From IMG/VR virus record IMGVR_UViG_3300032797_000576, positions 1 to 39,108 of that record: a stretch of 39,108 bases of DNA; one strand, 5' to 3'. This stretch comes from a virus. The first letter of the stretch is position 1. Every line of letters begins with the position of its first letter. A program made the translations under genes and the position numbers. Below are positions 32,110 through 38,567 of the stretch, in pieces. The notes under the pieces are model-generated. The model was not told the origin of the DNA. It worked only from the letters and a program-made list of their open reading frames with translations, and searched no databases.

Positions 32110-32291
32110 CCTATCACTTTCAGGTTGGGCGGGTGAATGTGTTGGTGCGGGATGAGAAGGGGTTTGACTTCACGGTGCCGCGTTCCTCGTGGGAGGGGTT
32201 CCGGGCGAACCGGGAAGCGGTGGGGAACAGGTTCTATCCGGCGCAACTGATCGAGAAGGAACTGAGTGAAGGGGGGGAGACCCATGACTGA
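32106..32291 (+). CDS. Hypothetical small early protein
   Basis: 61 residues, GTG 32106 coupled to the Cro-like stop. A short beta start (TYHFQVGRVNVLVRDEKGFD), then FTVPRSSWEGFRANREAVGN and an acidic helix. Unknown. The next small gene begins 8 bases before its end. Confidence 0.55.
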   Translation: MTYHFQVGRVNVLVRDEKGFDFTVPRSSWEGFRANREAVGNRFYPAQLIEKELSEGGETHD

Positions 32292-32376
32292 AGCGCAGGA
32301 ACTCGTGATGGTGATTCTCCTTGGGGGACTTGTGGGATGGGCGATGTGGCGGCTGAGCAGGTACTGGAGAGGCTGA
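32284..32376 (+). CDS. 30-residue membrane peptide
   Basis: ATG 32284 to TGA 32376, with GGGGGGAGA upstream. One hydrophobic segment (LVMVILLGGLVGWAMWRL) fills most of the peptide. The stop overlaps the next ATG (TGATG), the coupling pattern of real genes in this phage. That coupling is the main reason I include it. Function unknown. Confidence 0.45.
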   Translation: MTEAQELVMVILLGGLVGWAMWRLSRYWRG

Positions 32377-32660
32377 TGGACCGGCAACCTGACACCTGCT
32401 TCAAGTGCGGTCGGCAGATCGGGTGGGATCAGCAGATCAACGTCCCCACCAAGGCAGGCAACGCGAGGGTGTGCTGTCTGCCGTGCGGGCTGAGCTTGCG
32501 CGGGTCAGTGCGCCGGCGGATGTCGCTGGAGGATCAGCGGCGGCTGTTTGCCTTCGGCTGTAGGGGGATGCTGCCGGAGGGCCGGGCGCTGGGGCTGACG
32601 AAGCGCGACTTCGCCAAGGCGTGCCGGCCTGAGGCGGGCAAGCCGGGCGCAGGGGAGTGA
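32376..32660 (+). CDS. Putative zinc-binding protein
   Basis: 94 residues. CFKCGRQ (C8, C11) and RVCCLPCG (CCxxC near residue 32-36) form a probable four-cysteine zinc finger. The rest is basic (LRGSVRRRMSLEDQRRLF) and may bind nucleic acid. Place in the early region fits a DNA-binding or regulatory protein. No family recognised. Confidence 0.6.
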   Translation: MDRQPDTCFKCGRQIGWDQQINVPTKAGNARVCCLPCGLSLRGSVRRRMSLEDQRRLFAFGCRGMLPEGRALGLTKRDFAKACRPEAGKPGAGE

Positions 32661-32663
32661 ACA

Positions 32664-32912
32664 GTGACCGGGCCGGCGCGGGATCGCAGCAATAGGCGCT
32701 CTGGTACCGCGGCGGACGACCGCGCCGGCCCGACGGTGGTGATAGTGAACGGCGGGATGGGGGAGTTTGCGGAGGTGGCGAGGGCGGCGCTGGAGGCGAA
32801 CGGGTTTCGCGTTGCCCGCGGCCTTGGCGGTGAGAAGCTACCGAGGGCGAAGCCGGGCGGGGTCATGGTTGCCTCGTTAGATGAGGGAAGCGGGAGCTGC
32901 TCCCGGCGCTGA
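32664..32912 (+). CDS. Hypothetical protein, uncertain start
   Basis: 82 residues from GTG 32664, with AGGGGAG upstream. The first 20 residues are Arg/Asp-rich; then TVVIVNGGMGEFAEVARAAL looks like a strand-turn-helix. The C-terminal residues are encoded by a palindrome (32891-32905), so its end may have been altered by insertion. Moderately likely to be real. Confidence 0.4.
   Translation: MTGPARDRSNRRSGTAADDRAGPTVVIVNGGMGEFAEVARAALEANGFRVARGLGGEKLPRAKPGGVMVASLDEGSGSCSRR
32891..32905. repeat. Palindrome at 3' end of small gene
   Basis: CGGGAG and CTCCCG around CTG, translated as part of the last residues of the gene at 32664. It resembles the other dispersed palindromes by size and position. 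Confidence 0.45.
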
Positions 32913-32947
32913 AGGCTCCCCCGCGGGCAGGTGTCTCAGGCGGACTC

Positions 32948-32964
32948 ACCCGGCGGTGCCGGGT
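32948..32964 (+). terminator. Possible weak terminator hairpin
   Basis: 7-bp arms ACCCGGC/GCCGGGT around GGT, after the stop at 32912, followed only by TTGCG. It could slow early transcription but lacks a real T run. Confidence 0.35.
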
Positions 32965-33026
32965 TTGCGACCTACTGCACGACGGAGGTTGCGGTGAGAG
33001 GCCGGGCGCGGTAAGGGGCGGATGTG

Positions 33027-33248
33027 ATGAATCGAGCGACAGTGCGACTGATACCTAGGCGAGCGCCGTGCAACACCGGCCGCGCCCGGCCGGGATTATG
33101 GGTTGATCTAGCGCTGATTGCGGCGCTGATCACGTGGCTCATCTGGGCGTTCGGGGTGGGATCGGAGCGGAGCTGGGAACTCCGCCAAAAGAATTGCCAG
33201 GGGGCGAGGAATTGCGCGGCGATGATGGAGCGCACAGGAAGGAGGTGA
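33027..33248 (+). CDS. Small one-pass membrane protein
   Basis: 73 residues from ATG 33027 (GTG 33024 also possible), with AAGGGG upstream. A basic N-terminus with NRATVRLIPRRAPCNTGRAR, one membrane span (LWVDLALIAALITWLIWAFG) and a polar end containing CQGARNCAAMMER. Unknown function. Confidence 0.55.
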   Translation: MNRATVRLIPRRAPCNTGRARPGLWVDLALIAALITWLIWAFGVGSERSWELRQKNCQGARNCAAMMERTGRR

Positions 33249-33253
33249 GACAG

Positions 33254-33553
33254 GTGAGCACAGGTTACGGAGCAGTCCTGGGGGCAATGGCCGGTGAGGA
33301 GACAAGCGCACTCACTCAGACGGTGGTGAAGGCGCAAGCCGTCAGCGACCGGTGCCGGGAGGTCAGGGTCTTATCCACCCAAGTGGCCGATTTGCTCCTC
33401 GGCAAACAACCGAGGCCCGGGGCTGAGGCGTCACCGCTCGCGACAGCAAGCGGGGTTATCGGCACCCTAAGTCAGCTTCTTCAGGGGGCGATCGAGGATC
33501 TCCTTCAGACCCGCGATCAGCTATACCGAATATCCGCTGGCATTGGGGGGTAG
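33254..33553 (+). CDS. Hypothetical helical protein
   Basis: 99 residues, GTG 33254, 8 bases after a strong AAGGAGG. Mainly helical: ALTQTVVKAQAVSDRCREVR and LSQLLQGAIEDLLQTRDQLY, with a flexible Pro/Ala hinge. No family recognised. Confidence 0.6.
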   Translation: MSTGYGAVLGAMAGEETSALTQTVVKAQAVSDRCREVRVLSTQVADLLLGKQPRPGAEASPLATASGVIGTLSQLLQGAIEDLLQTRDQLYRISAGIGG

Positions 33554-33564
33554 ATGGGCAGCGC

Positions 33565-33609
33565 GGCCGGGTCTGCTTCACAGATCCCCACCCACCGGCG
33601 GGCCCGGCC
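33565..33609. repeat. GGCCGGG/CCCGGCC long-loop inverted repeat in gene gap
   Basis: 7-bp arms with a 31-base loop in the 101-base gap before the gene at 33655. The same arm sequence pairs in the capsid leader. The gap also holds the GAAGAGTC-GAAGAGGC pair (33623-33638). Confidence 0.35.
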
Positions 33610-33654
33610 CCTGCCCGGCAGCGAAGAGTCGAAGAGGCGGAAAGGAGACATCAA

Positions 33655-33873
33655 GTGGCGGCGTTCATTGCCGAGATCGTCGGTATGCCGACGGTGAGGA
33701 AGGCGATCAAGGACAAAGAGGGTCAGGTGGTCGGACACGAGAGCAGGACCCGGTTCGTACTGGAGCCGCGGCAAGCGGACGATGACGCATTGGTGGGCGC
33801 GCTCTTCGAGATGATGGGTGAATCGGTGAAGGTGACGGTGGTGCTCGAGCAGGGGAAGCTCGCGACGAAGTGA
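33655..33873 (+). CDS. Hypothetical small protein
   Basis: 72 residues, GTG 33655 behind AAAGGAG. Beta-alpha order: AAFIAEIVGMPTVRKAIKDK, VVGHESRTRFVLEPRQ, ALVGALFEMMGESVKVTVVL. Compact, with no cysteines. Looks like a conserved small early phage protein; I cannot name it. Confidence 0.6.
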   Translation: MAAFIAEIVGMPTVRKAIKDKEGQVVGHESRTRFVLEPRQADDDALVGALFEMMGESVKVTVVLEQGKLATK

Positions 33874-33879
33874 GTCTTG

Positions 33880-33896
33880 CCCGCCGGAGGCGGGTG
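33880..33896 (+). repeat. Palindrome overlapping a ribosome binding site
   Basis: CCCGCC-GGA-GGCGGG followed by TGA. The GGAGG (33886-33890) that should serve the ATG at 33899 lies in the loop and the right arm, so pairing would hide it. Same family as 3282-3296 and 25241-25263. Confidence 0.6.
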
Positions 33897-33898
33897 AA

Positions 33899-34381
33899 AT
33901 GCAACGGCCGTGGGCAGGAAAAGTCTGGGGGCAGATGAGGGCGTGGGAGCGCCTATGCTTTGTGTTGGAAACGGCGGGCCCGCAGACGACGGGAGCGCTC
34001 GGCCACGTCGAGGGGATCGGACAGAATGTGCGGGGCATCAAGCGAGAAGCCGAGAGGAACCTCGCTGACGGGCTTGTGATCCTGAGTTATGAGACATGGG
34101 AGGAAGACCCGAAGATGGGGCTGCCCCGGCTGCGGGAATGGGCGACCTATGAACTGGTGTCGCGGGAGCGGGCGGAGGCGGTGAGGCTGATGCACCAAAG
34201 CATCGGGGAGACGAACCGGCGGGTCATAGCGGAGCGACGGCGCGCACTGGATCGGCCGCGGAGACGAAGGCGGGTCGGGGGAAGGTCACGGTTCGAGATC
34301 AGGCCGGGCGGGGATCCGAGGTTCGGGCCGCGGGTCCCGGCGCCAGCGAGGCAGCCTGCCCTGTTTGGTGAAGGGAGGTGA
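33899..34381 (+). CDS. Hypothetical protein with winged-helix-like N-terminus
   Basis: 160 residues, ATG 33899. The first 75 residues have helix-turn-helix character (LCFVLETAGPQTTGALGHVE, GQNVRGIKREAERNLADGLV, ILSYETW), as in winged-helix proteins that use a strand pair after the recognition helix. The C-terminal half is strongly basic (RRRALDRPRRRRRVGGRSRF) and ends in a Pro-rich tail. A DNA-binding role is plausible. Its ribosome site lies within a palindrome. Confidence 0.55.
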   Translation: MQRPWAGKVWGQMRAWERLCFVLETAGPQTTGALGHVEGIGQNVRGIKREAERNLADGLVILSYETWEEDPKMGLPRLREWATYELVSRERAEAVRLMHQSIGETNRRVIAERRRALDRPRRRRRVGGRSRFEIRPGGDPRFGPRVPAPARQPALFGEGR

Positions 34382-34386
34382 GAGAG

Positions 34387-34608
34387 ATGGCGAGGTTGAC
34401 TAGGTGGTGGTACTACGTCCTATGCTATCCCAGCGGGCAGCCGGTCCGTTACCGCGCGGTTCACGAGGCCGCGAACTGCGCTGCGGTGACGGGCGAGGGG
34501 CATGAGTTCAGGCGAATCGGGGCCAAGCGGGCGCAGGTGCTGCTCACTGATGCATTCCCCTACGCCGCGGGTTGGTGGCTCTGTCGCAGATGTTCTGGGA
34601 TGAAGTAG
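34387..34608 (+). CDS. Small Cys/Trp-rich protein
   Basis: 73 residues from ATG 34387, 8 bases after GGAGG; GTG 34378 is too close. Aromatic N-terminus (RWWYYVLCYPSG), then VHEAANCAAVTGEGHEF and a CRRC pair near the C-terminus. It may bind zinc. Unknown function. Confidence 0.55.
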   Translation: MARLTRWWYYVLCYPSGQPVRYRAVHEAANCAAVTGEGHEFRRIGAKRAQVLLTDAFPYAAGWWLCRRCSGMK

Positions 34609-34644
34609 GCGGCGGAAAGGGAGCGAATAGGCGGAGGCTAGCAA

Positions 34645-35718
34645 GTGCCTGAATGGGCGGTGTTCGACGACGCGGCGCTGGCGAAGGGGTACACGGTGGT
34701 GCCTAACGTCCTCTTTGACATGGCGGGGTTGCCGCCAGCGGCCCGGTTTCTCTACATCGTGCTCTTACGGCATGGGAAGACGGAGAATGCCGCTTATCCG
34801 AGCCATACAATCCTGATGCGGGAGCTCGGCGCGGCCGAGAACAGCGTTCGGGCCTGGCTCATGCAGCTCGAAGGAGTTGGTTTGATCGCCAGAGAGAAGC
34901 GGGTGGGCAGGCTCGACGTGATCCGATTTCTTCCCCTATCAACCGCGGTCGCGGTGGTATCAAAATCTGATACCCCGGCAGAAAGTGAACCCCCTCAAAA
35001 TCTACCGGACACCCCCTCAGATTCTGAGGGGGTTCCGCGGCCAGGCCCCTCAGATTTTGAGGGAGGTATCCTTATAGAAGAAAACGGCCGTAGAAAGGAT
35101 AGAACTCCCGTAGGGGTAGGCCGGAAGCGTCGGGTATCAGAAACTGCGCTCACCTGCGACCAAGCGGCGCTGATGCAGGAGTGCGTGGATCTCTACTGGG
35201 AGCGGCTGAAGCAACACACCGGAGTCCCCCGGCCGCGGTGGCTGAGCAAGGGGAGCTCGAGGCGCGCGGGAGGAGCGGTGGCGGCCTTCTTCCGCGAGCA
35301 GATAGTGGACCCCGAGATGCAGTTCACCCGGGAGGATCTGCTGGGGATCATCGGCCTGTTCTTTGATTCGTGGGTTCACCCGGAGGGGGCGGCGAACTTC
35401 GACTACTTCATGCGGAGCTGGAACGCGCTGCTAAAACGCTGGGCGAGGAGGCAGGGAGATGCGCACGGTGGGGCCGACAGAGGAGAACCGCGGACGACGG
35501 CGCCAGCGGCTGCCGTGGCGATCGCGCGGCCGCCTCTCGCGGGAGGCGTTCAGAGAGGTCTACGAGCGGTCAGTGCATCGGTTGCCCGGGGAGTTGAGGA
35601 ATCTCATCGAAGAGGCGAAGAGGCGAAGAGGCGAAGAGGCGAAGAGGACGCCGAGGCAGGGGACGGTCGTCAAGGGGATCGCGGGGATGGGGGAGGTGTT
35701 GGAGGCGATGGGGACTGA
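34645..35718 (+). CDS. Replication initiator with HTH domain
   Basis: 357 residues, GTG 34645 behind GGAGG. N-terminal winged helix of the type used by phage replication initiators (residues 28-90: AARFLYIVLLRHGKTENAAY, ILMRELGAAENSVRAWLMQL, GLIAREKRVGR). A Pro/Ser/Asp linker (about 108-160) is encoded by iteron-like DNA repeats. A second helical domain follows (about 170-272, ECVDLYWERLKQHTG to NALLKRWARRQ), which may bind helicase or loader. The last 85 residues are Gly/Arg/Asp-rich, overlap the gene at 35459 in another frame and include an 8-bp repeat, so the true end is uncertain. Confidence 0.75.
   Translation: MPEWAVFDDAALAKGYTVVPNVLFDMAGLPPAARFLYIVLLRHGKTENAAYPSHTILMRELGAAENSVRAWLMQLEGVGLIAREKRVGRLDVIRFLPLSTAVAVVSKSDTPAESEPPQNLPDTPSDSEGVPRPGPSDFEGGILIEENGRRKDRTPVGVGRKRRVSETALTCDQAALMQECVDLYWERLKQHTGVPRPRWLSKGSSRRAGGAVAAFFREQIVDPEMQFTREDLLGIIGLFFDSWVHPEGAANFDYFMRSWNALLKRWARRQGDAHGGADRGEPRTTAPAAAVAIARPPLAGGVQRGLRAVSASVARGVEESHRRGEEAKRRRGEEDAEAGDGRQGDRGDGGGVGGDGD
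34956..35070. other. Candidate replication origin with iterons inside the initiator gene
   Basis: Four related copies of TCA(A/G)A(A/T)(T/C)T start at 34960, 34995, 35017 and 35050. The last three are preceded by CCCC and spaced 22 and 33 bases, multiples of 11. The copy at 35011-35033 is a perfect 23-base palindrome with one central base, and 34956-34974 is a 7-bp-armed palindrome beginning GGTATC, which recurs at 35065. The DNA right after (CTTATAGAAGAAAACGG) is A/T-richer than its surroundings. In lambda the origin likewise lies inside the initiator gene O. Confidence 0.65.
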
Positions 35719-35758
35719 TGCTGAATCTCCAGCCGATCACGCGCAGGGAGGCCAATGA
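35459..35758 (+). CDS. Small basic protein overlapping the initiator's end
   Basis: 99 residues, ATG 35459 with GAGGAGG 7 bases upstream, one of the best ribosome sites here. A basic start (NRGRRRQRLPWRSRGRLS) leads into a helical middle (REAFREVYERSVHRLPGELR, NLIEEAKRRRGEEAKR) and a short end with VVKGIAGMGEVLEAMG. It overlaps the initiator by 260 bases in another frame and the next gene by 41. Composition looks more protein-like than the initiator's tail. It may be the real gene here. Confidence 0.55.
   Translation: MRTVGPTEENRGRRRQRLPWRSRGRLSREAFREVYERSVHRLPGELRNLIEEAKRRRGEEAKRTPRQGTVVKGIAGMGEVLEAMGTDAESPADHAQGGQ
35609..35648 (+). repeat. 8-base tandem repeat (five units of GAAGAGGC)
   Basis: Four exact units and one ending in A. 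Because 8 is not a multiple of 3, gain or loss of a unit shifts the frame of both overlapping genes. Related units occur at 25226 and 33623. Confidence 0.8.
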
Positions 35759-36167
35759 GTTCGTGCGACAGCACCACCGCCACCATCGGCCAGACCAGGG
35801 ATTCAAGTTCGCGGTGGCCGTGAACGACGGGGAGAAGGTGGTGGGTGTGGCGGTGGTTGGGAGGCCCCGAAGCCAGCGCCACCGGGACCATGCTTACACG
35901 CTTGAGGTCACACGTCTCTGCACGGACGGGACCTCGAACGCGGTGAGCAAACTCATGCGAGGCGTGAGGCAGGCCGCGGTGGGGATGGGATACCGGAGAC
36001 TTATCACCTACACCCTACCCGCCGAGGGCGGAGCTTCGATGCGAGGTAGCGGGATGCGGGAGGTAGGGTTGCGCGGCGGGCAGAGTTGGAGTGCACCGGA
36101 GAGGGGGCGACCGCGGGTAGACACTCCCCTGCTGGGGCAAAAGGTGCTGTGGGAAGCGCTCTTATGA
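35718..36167 (+). CDS. XF1762 family protein
   Basis: 149 residues, ATG 35718 sharing a base with the initiator stop (TGATG). The family pattern is clear: ITRREANEFVRQHHRHHRPD, then GFKFAVAV, EKVVGVAVVGRPRSQ, LEVTRLCTDGTSNAVSKL, GYRRLITYTL and a final SGMREVGLRGGQSW. The family is frequent in phages and mobile elements and has a GNAT-like look; no substrate is established. It is part of an overlapped run with the ASCH and RuvC-like genes. Confidence 0.85.
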   Translation: MLNLQPITRREANEFVRQHHRHHRPDQGFKFAVAVNDGEKVVGVAVVGRPRSQRHRDHAYTLEVTRLCTDGTSNAVSKLMRGVRQAAVGMGYRRLITYTLPAEGGASMRGSGMREVGLRGGQSWSAPERGRPRVDTPLLGQKVLWEALL

Positions 36168-36613
36168 GTGACCGCGTGTGGCGGGCGATTTCGATTAGGC
36201 AGCCGTGGGCGGAGGCCCTGGTGCGGGGCGTGAAGACCGTCGAGGTGCGGCGGTGGGCGCCGCACCCGGACATTGTGGGGGAGAAGTTGGCGATCCACGC
36301 GGGGCTGCGGTATGACCGGGTGGCGCCTCTGGCGGTGCAGCGGGTGGCGGGCGGCGCGACCGCGCGTCTGGGCGGGATCGTGGGGGTGGCGCGGTTGGTG
36401 GAGGTGATCGAGTTCACGGAGGAGAGATGGCGGAAGCTGGCGGGGGAGCATCTCAATCCGCTGGAGTGGTGGGAAGAGGGATTGCAGGGGTGGCGGTTCG
36501 AGGAGGCGCGGCCGATAGAGCCGATGGTGCGCACACCGGGTAGGCTCGGGTTCTGGGCGCTGCCGGATGTGGTGAGGACGGGCGTGAGTCAGGCGGTGAG
36601 CGGTGGCGCTTGA
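36164..36613 (+). CDS. ASCH domain protein
   Basis: 149 residues, ATG 36164 overlapping the previous stop (ATGA). ASCH features: AISIRQPWAEALVRGVKTVE with EVRRW, then GEKLAIHAG, GIVGVARLVEVIEF and a C-terminal RLGFWALPDV strand. ASCH domains are related to PUA folds and are thought to bind RNA or modified nucleotides; some act as hydrolases. Its role in this phage is unknown. It overlaps the next gene by 11 bases. Confidence 0.85.
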   Translation: MSDRVWRAISIRQPWAEALVRGVKTVEVRRWAPHPDIVGEKLAIHAGLRYDRVAPLAVQRVAGGATARLGGIVGVARLVEVIEFTEERWRKLAGEHLNPLEWWEEGLQGWRFEEARPIEPMVRTPGRLGFWALPDVVRTGVSQAVSGGA

Positions 36614-37061
36614 GGTGGTGATAGCGGTTGACCTTGGGGCGCGGCCGGCGGCGGTTGTAGTCGCGGGGACGGAGAGGGCGCCAGTGCTGTTAGCGGTGCG
36701 GCGGTTCGGGGCGTGGGATACGGCGCGAGTAACGGGGCAGATCGAGGAATGGCTGGCGCGGTGGCCCGGGGCGCGGATATGGTGCGAGGAGACGTTCACG
36801 GAGAGGCGTCGTGTGAAGCGGCACCTTGCGGATGTTGGCCGTGCGCAGGAGAGCCAGGCGGGATACTTGGAGGGGTGGGCGGCGCGGAAAACGGAGGTGC
36901 GGCGGGTGCCGCCGTGCCAGGGATTGGATGGTTACGCCGCGTGGGATTGGTTGGGGCAACCGGCGGCGGGGAGGGGTGCGGTGGGGGAGCACGTGAGGGA
37001 CGCATGTGCGATAGCAATAAAGGCGTTGATAGAACAGGGGGAGCGGAGAGCGACGAAATGA
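36603..37061 (+). CDS. RuvC-like nuclease (Holliday junction resolvase type)
   Basis: 152 residues, GTG 36603. RNase H fold with the acidic residues of RuvC-type enzymes: VVIAVDLGARP (D10), RIWCEETF (E62/E63), and EHVRDACAIAIKAL (H130, D133). It probably cuts branched DNA made during replication so the DNA can be packaged. It follows replication-region genes and is coupled to them by overlaps, which fits. Confidence 0.8.
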   Translation: MALEVVIAVDLGARPAAVVVAGTERAPVLLAVRRFGAWDTARVTGQIEEWLARWPGARIWCEETFTERRRVKRHLADVGRAQESQAGYLEGWAARKTEVRRVPPCQGLDGYAAWDWLGQPAAGRGAVGEHVRDACAIAIKALIEQGERRATK

Positions 37062-37786
37062 CAGCAAGGTGCAAGCACATCGCCTGCGATAACCTCCGCG
37101 GGACGGAATGCGAGCTGACGGGCGCGGGCGTCGGGTCGGATTGCGGTGCCCCCGCTGACCGGGCGCTGGACGATGCGGGGGAATGCATCCCGCGCCAGGC
37201 GGCCCGCTATCTGTGCGGCGACCGAGAGGCGTTCGCTCTCCTGACCCGGGCGGACCGCGAACTGGTGATGGTGACGGCGGCGACGATTGGGAAACGGATC
37301 AAAGAGGGGCTGCTCCTGAGTCTCAAACAGAGGAGGCGAGAGGCGATGCCCAAGGAAGAGAACTCGCTGACGGACCTGAGCGAGATGAGTGCCGAACAGC
37401 TGCTCGCGCTGGCAGACAGAGCGAGAACGGCGGCGCGGGAGCGGAAGCGGGCCGAGGCGCAGGTAGCGCGGATCAAGCCAGCCCTGGAGGCGGAGATCAT
37501 GCGGCTGAAGACCCGAGTCGCACTCCTCTGTGATGCCGTGGTGGACTTGGAGGACGGCAAAGCGGTGAACCTCCGGGACCTTGGCGTGAAGATCGGCACG
37601 CTGCCGGGCTTGCGCCGCGAGTGGACGCCGGAGCGACGGCTGTTCGCAGCGTTAGCCGTGCTGGAACGCAATGCGCAGCGCTACCATTGGTCACCGAAGC
37701 GGCTTGCGGAGGCGAGGAAGAAGGAGCGCGAGAAGAGGCGAGGCGATGTAGTTGTCCAAGGCGAGAGAAAGGAGAAACGGACATGA
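37058..37786 (+). CDS. Hypothetical two-part protein (Cys-rich start, coiled-coil middle)
   Basis: 242 residues, ATG 37058 overlapping the RuvC-like stop (ATGA). The first 50 residues have Cys/His spacing (ARCKHIACDNLRGTECELTG, SDCGAPAD) that may bind metal. The middle is a long charged helix (EQLLALADRARTAARERKRA, QVARIKPALEAEIMRLK), and the end is basic (RLAEARKKEREKRRGD). An internal ATG near 37346 could give a shorter protein from EENSLTDLSEMS on. No family recognised. Confidence 0.6.
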   Translation: MTARCKHIACDNLRGTECELTGAGVGSDCGAPADRALDDAGECIPRQAARYLCGDREAFALLTRADRELVMVTAATIGKRIKEGLLLSLKQRRREAMPKEENSLTDLSEMSAEQLLALADRARTAARERKRAEAQVARIKPALEAEIMRLKTRVALLCDAVVDLEDGKAVNLRDLGVKIGTLPGLRREWTPERRLFAALAVLERNAQRYHWSPKRLAEARKKEREKRRGDVVVQGERKEKRT

Positions 37787-38262
37787 GACGGCTGTGGCTG
37801 ATGCTGTGTTTGGTCGCACTCGGAGGTTGCGTGGAGGGGGTCGCGGTGTCGGGAAACGGCGCGGTGTTGCAGCCGCCGGACCCGACGCTCACCTGTTTGA
37901 CGCCGACCGTAACGCTCGGTCCCGGCGAGCAGGGGTCCGTCCGTTGGGCGGCGGCGATTCCCGCCCCGACGACGACTGTCAACAAGGCGCGGCTCACCGC
38001 GTCCTACCCGGCAGGGTCGCCCGCGCCCGTGACCATTGAATCGCAGCCGGTGACGGTCACCATCGCGGAACTGAGCACCCAAGCAGCGACATTCGCCTGG
38101 GAGCTGCCAGCGCGATGCGTGTTTGTGTCGGGCTCGGTCACGAATGCCGATGCCTCGGTGGTGGCGATTGCAGCACCGGCAACCTCGACGGTGACCACCC
38201 CGGTGAAGGCGATGGCGGCTGGACAGTCAGCGATAATCGAGGTCGTGGTCAGGGCGCAATAG
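37783..38262 (+). CDS. Predicted lipoprotein
   Basis: 159 residues, ATG 37783 behind AAAGGAG. A short basic start, a hydrophobic core and a lipobox (MRRLWLMLCLVALGGC, Cys at 16) show a type II signal peptide, so it should be lipid-anchored after export. The mature part is Thr/Val/Pro-rich and looks like a beta sandwich. Phage lipoproteins often exclude superinfecting phages or join in lysis. In the early region it is more likely an exclusion or host-modifying factor; that is inference. Confidence 0.7.
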   Translation: MRRLWLMLCLVALGGCVEGVAVSGNGAVLQPPDPTLTCLTPTVTLGPGEQGSVRWAAAIPAPTTTVNKARLTASYPAGSPAPVTIESQPVTVTIAELSTQAATFAWELPARCVFVSGSVTNADASVVAIAAPATSTVTTPVKAMAAGQSAIIEVVVRAQ

Positions 38263-38273
38263 GAGGCGAAGTG

Positions 38274-38567
38274 ATGGGTGACTGTGACCCAGAGCACGTT
38301 GAGGCGCTGATGGCATTCGTCGAGGACCCGGAGGGGGTCGCGTCGATGTCGCGCGAGGAGGTGCGCGCTGAGCTTGCGGCCGAGGGCATAGTCCTCGACG
38401 CTCACCAGAGGAAACTGCAAGAGATGATGCGGCAGACGCGGGGCCAGGAGCGCTTGGCGCGGATAGGAGGCGAAGTGATGGGCAATCTGGAGGCGATGGG
38501 GAAGGACGTGGCCGCGCTTCATGCCGCGCTCGCGGCGGCGGAGGGGAAGGAGGCTGAGGGATGCTGA
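38274..38567 (+). CDS. Hypothetical protein with repeated start region
   Basis: 97 residues, ATG 38274 behind ATAGGAGG. The N-terminal part (HVEALMAFVEDPEGVASMSR, EEVRAELAAEGIVLDAHQRK) is a helical pattern often seen in short phage proteins. About 200 bases in, the DNA stretch ATAGGAGGCGAAGTGATGGG recurs (38464-38483), giving a second ribosome site and ATG in the same frame at 38478. The end, AAEGKEAEGC, matches the endings of its neighbours. It may be a fusion of two small genes. Confidence 0.6.
   Translation: MGDCDPEHVEALMAFVEDPEGVASMSREEVRAELAAEGIVLDAHQRKLQEMMRQTRGQERLARIGGEVMGNLEAMGKDVAALHAALAAAEGKEAEGC

Noticed and set aside
33543-33785. 80-residue open frame
   Set aside because: It covers the gap and the first part of the gene at 33655 in another frame, and is Gly/Arg-rich without a supported start.
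36713-37057. Extended start of the gene at 37058
   Set aside because: The extra 115 residues are Gly/Ala-rich and overlap the RuvC-like gene fully; ATG 37058 shows the usual ATGA coupling.
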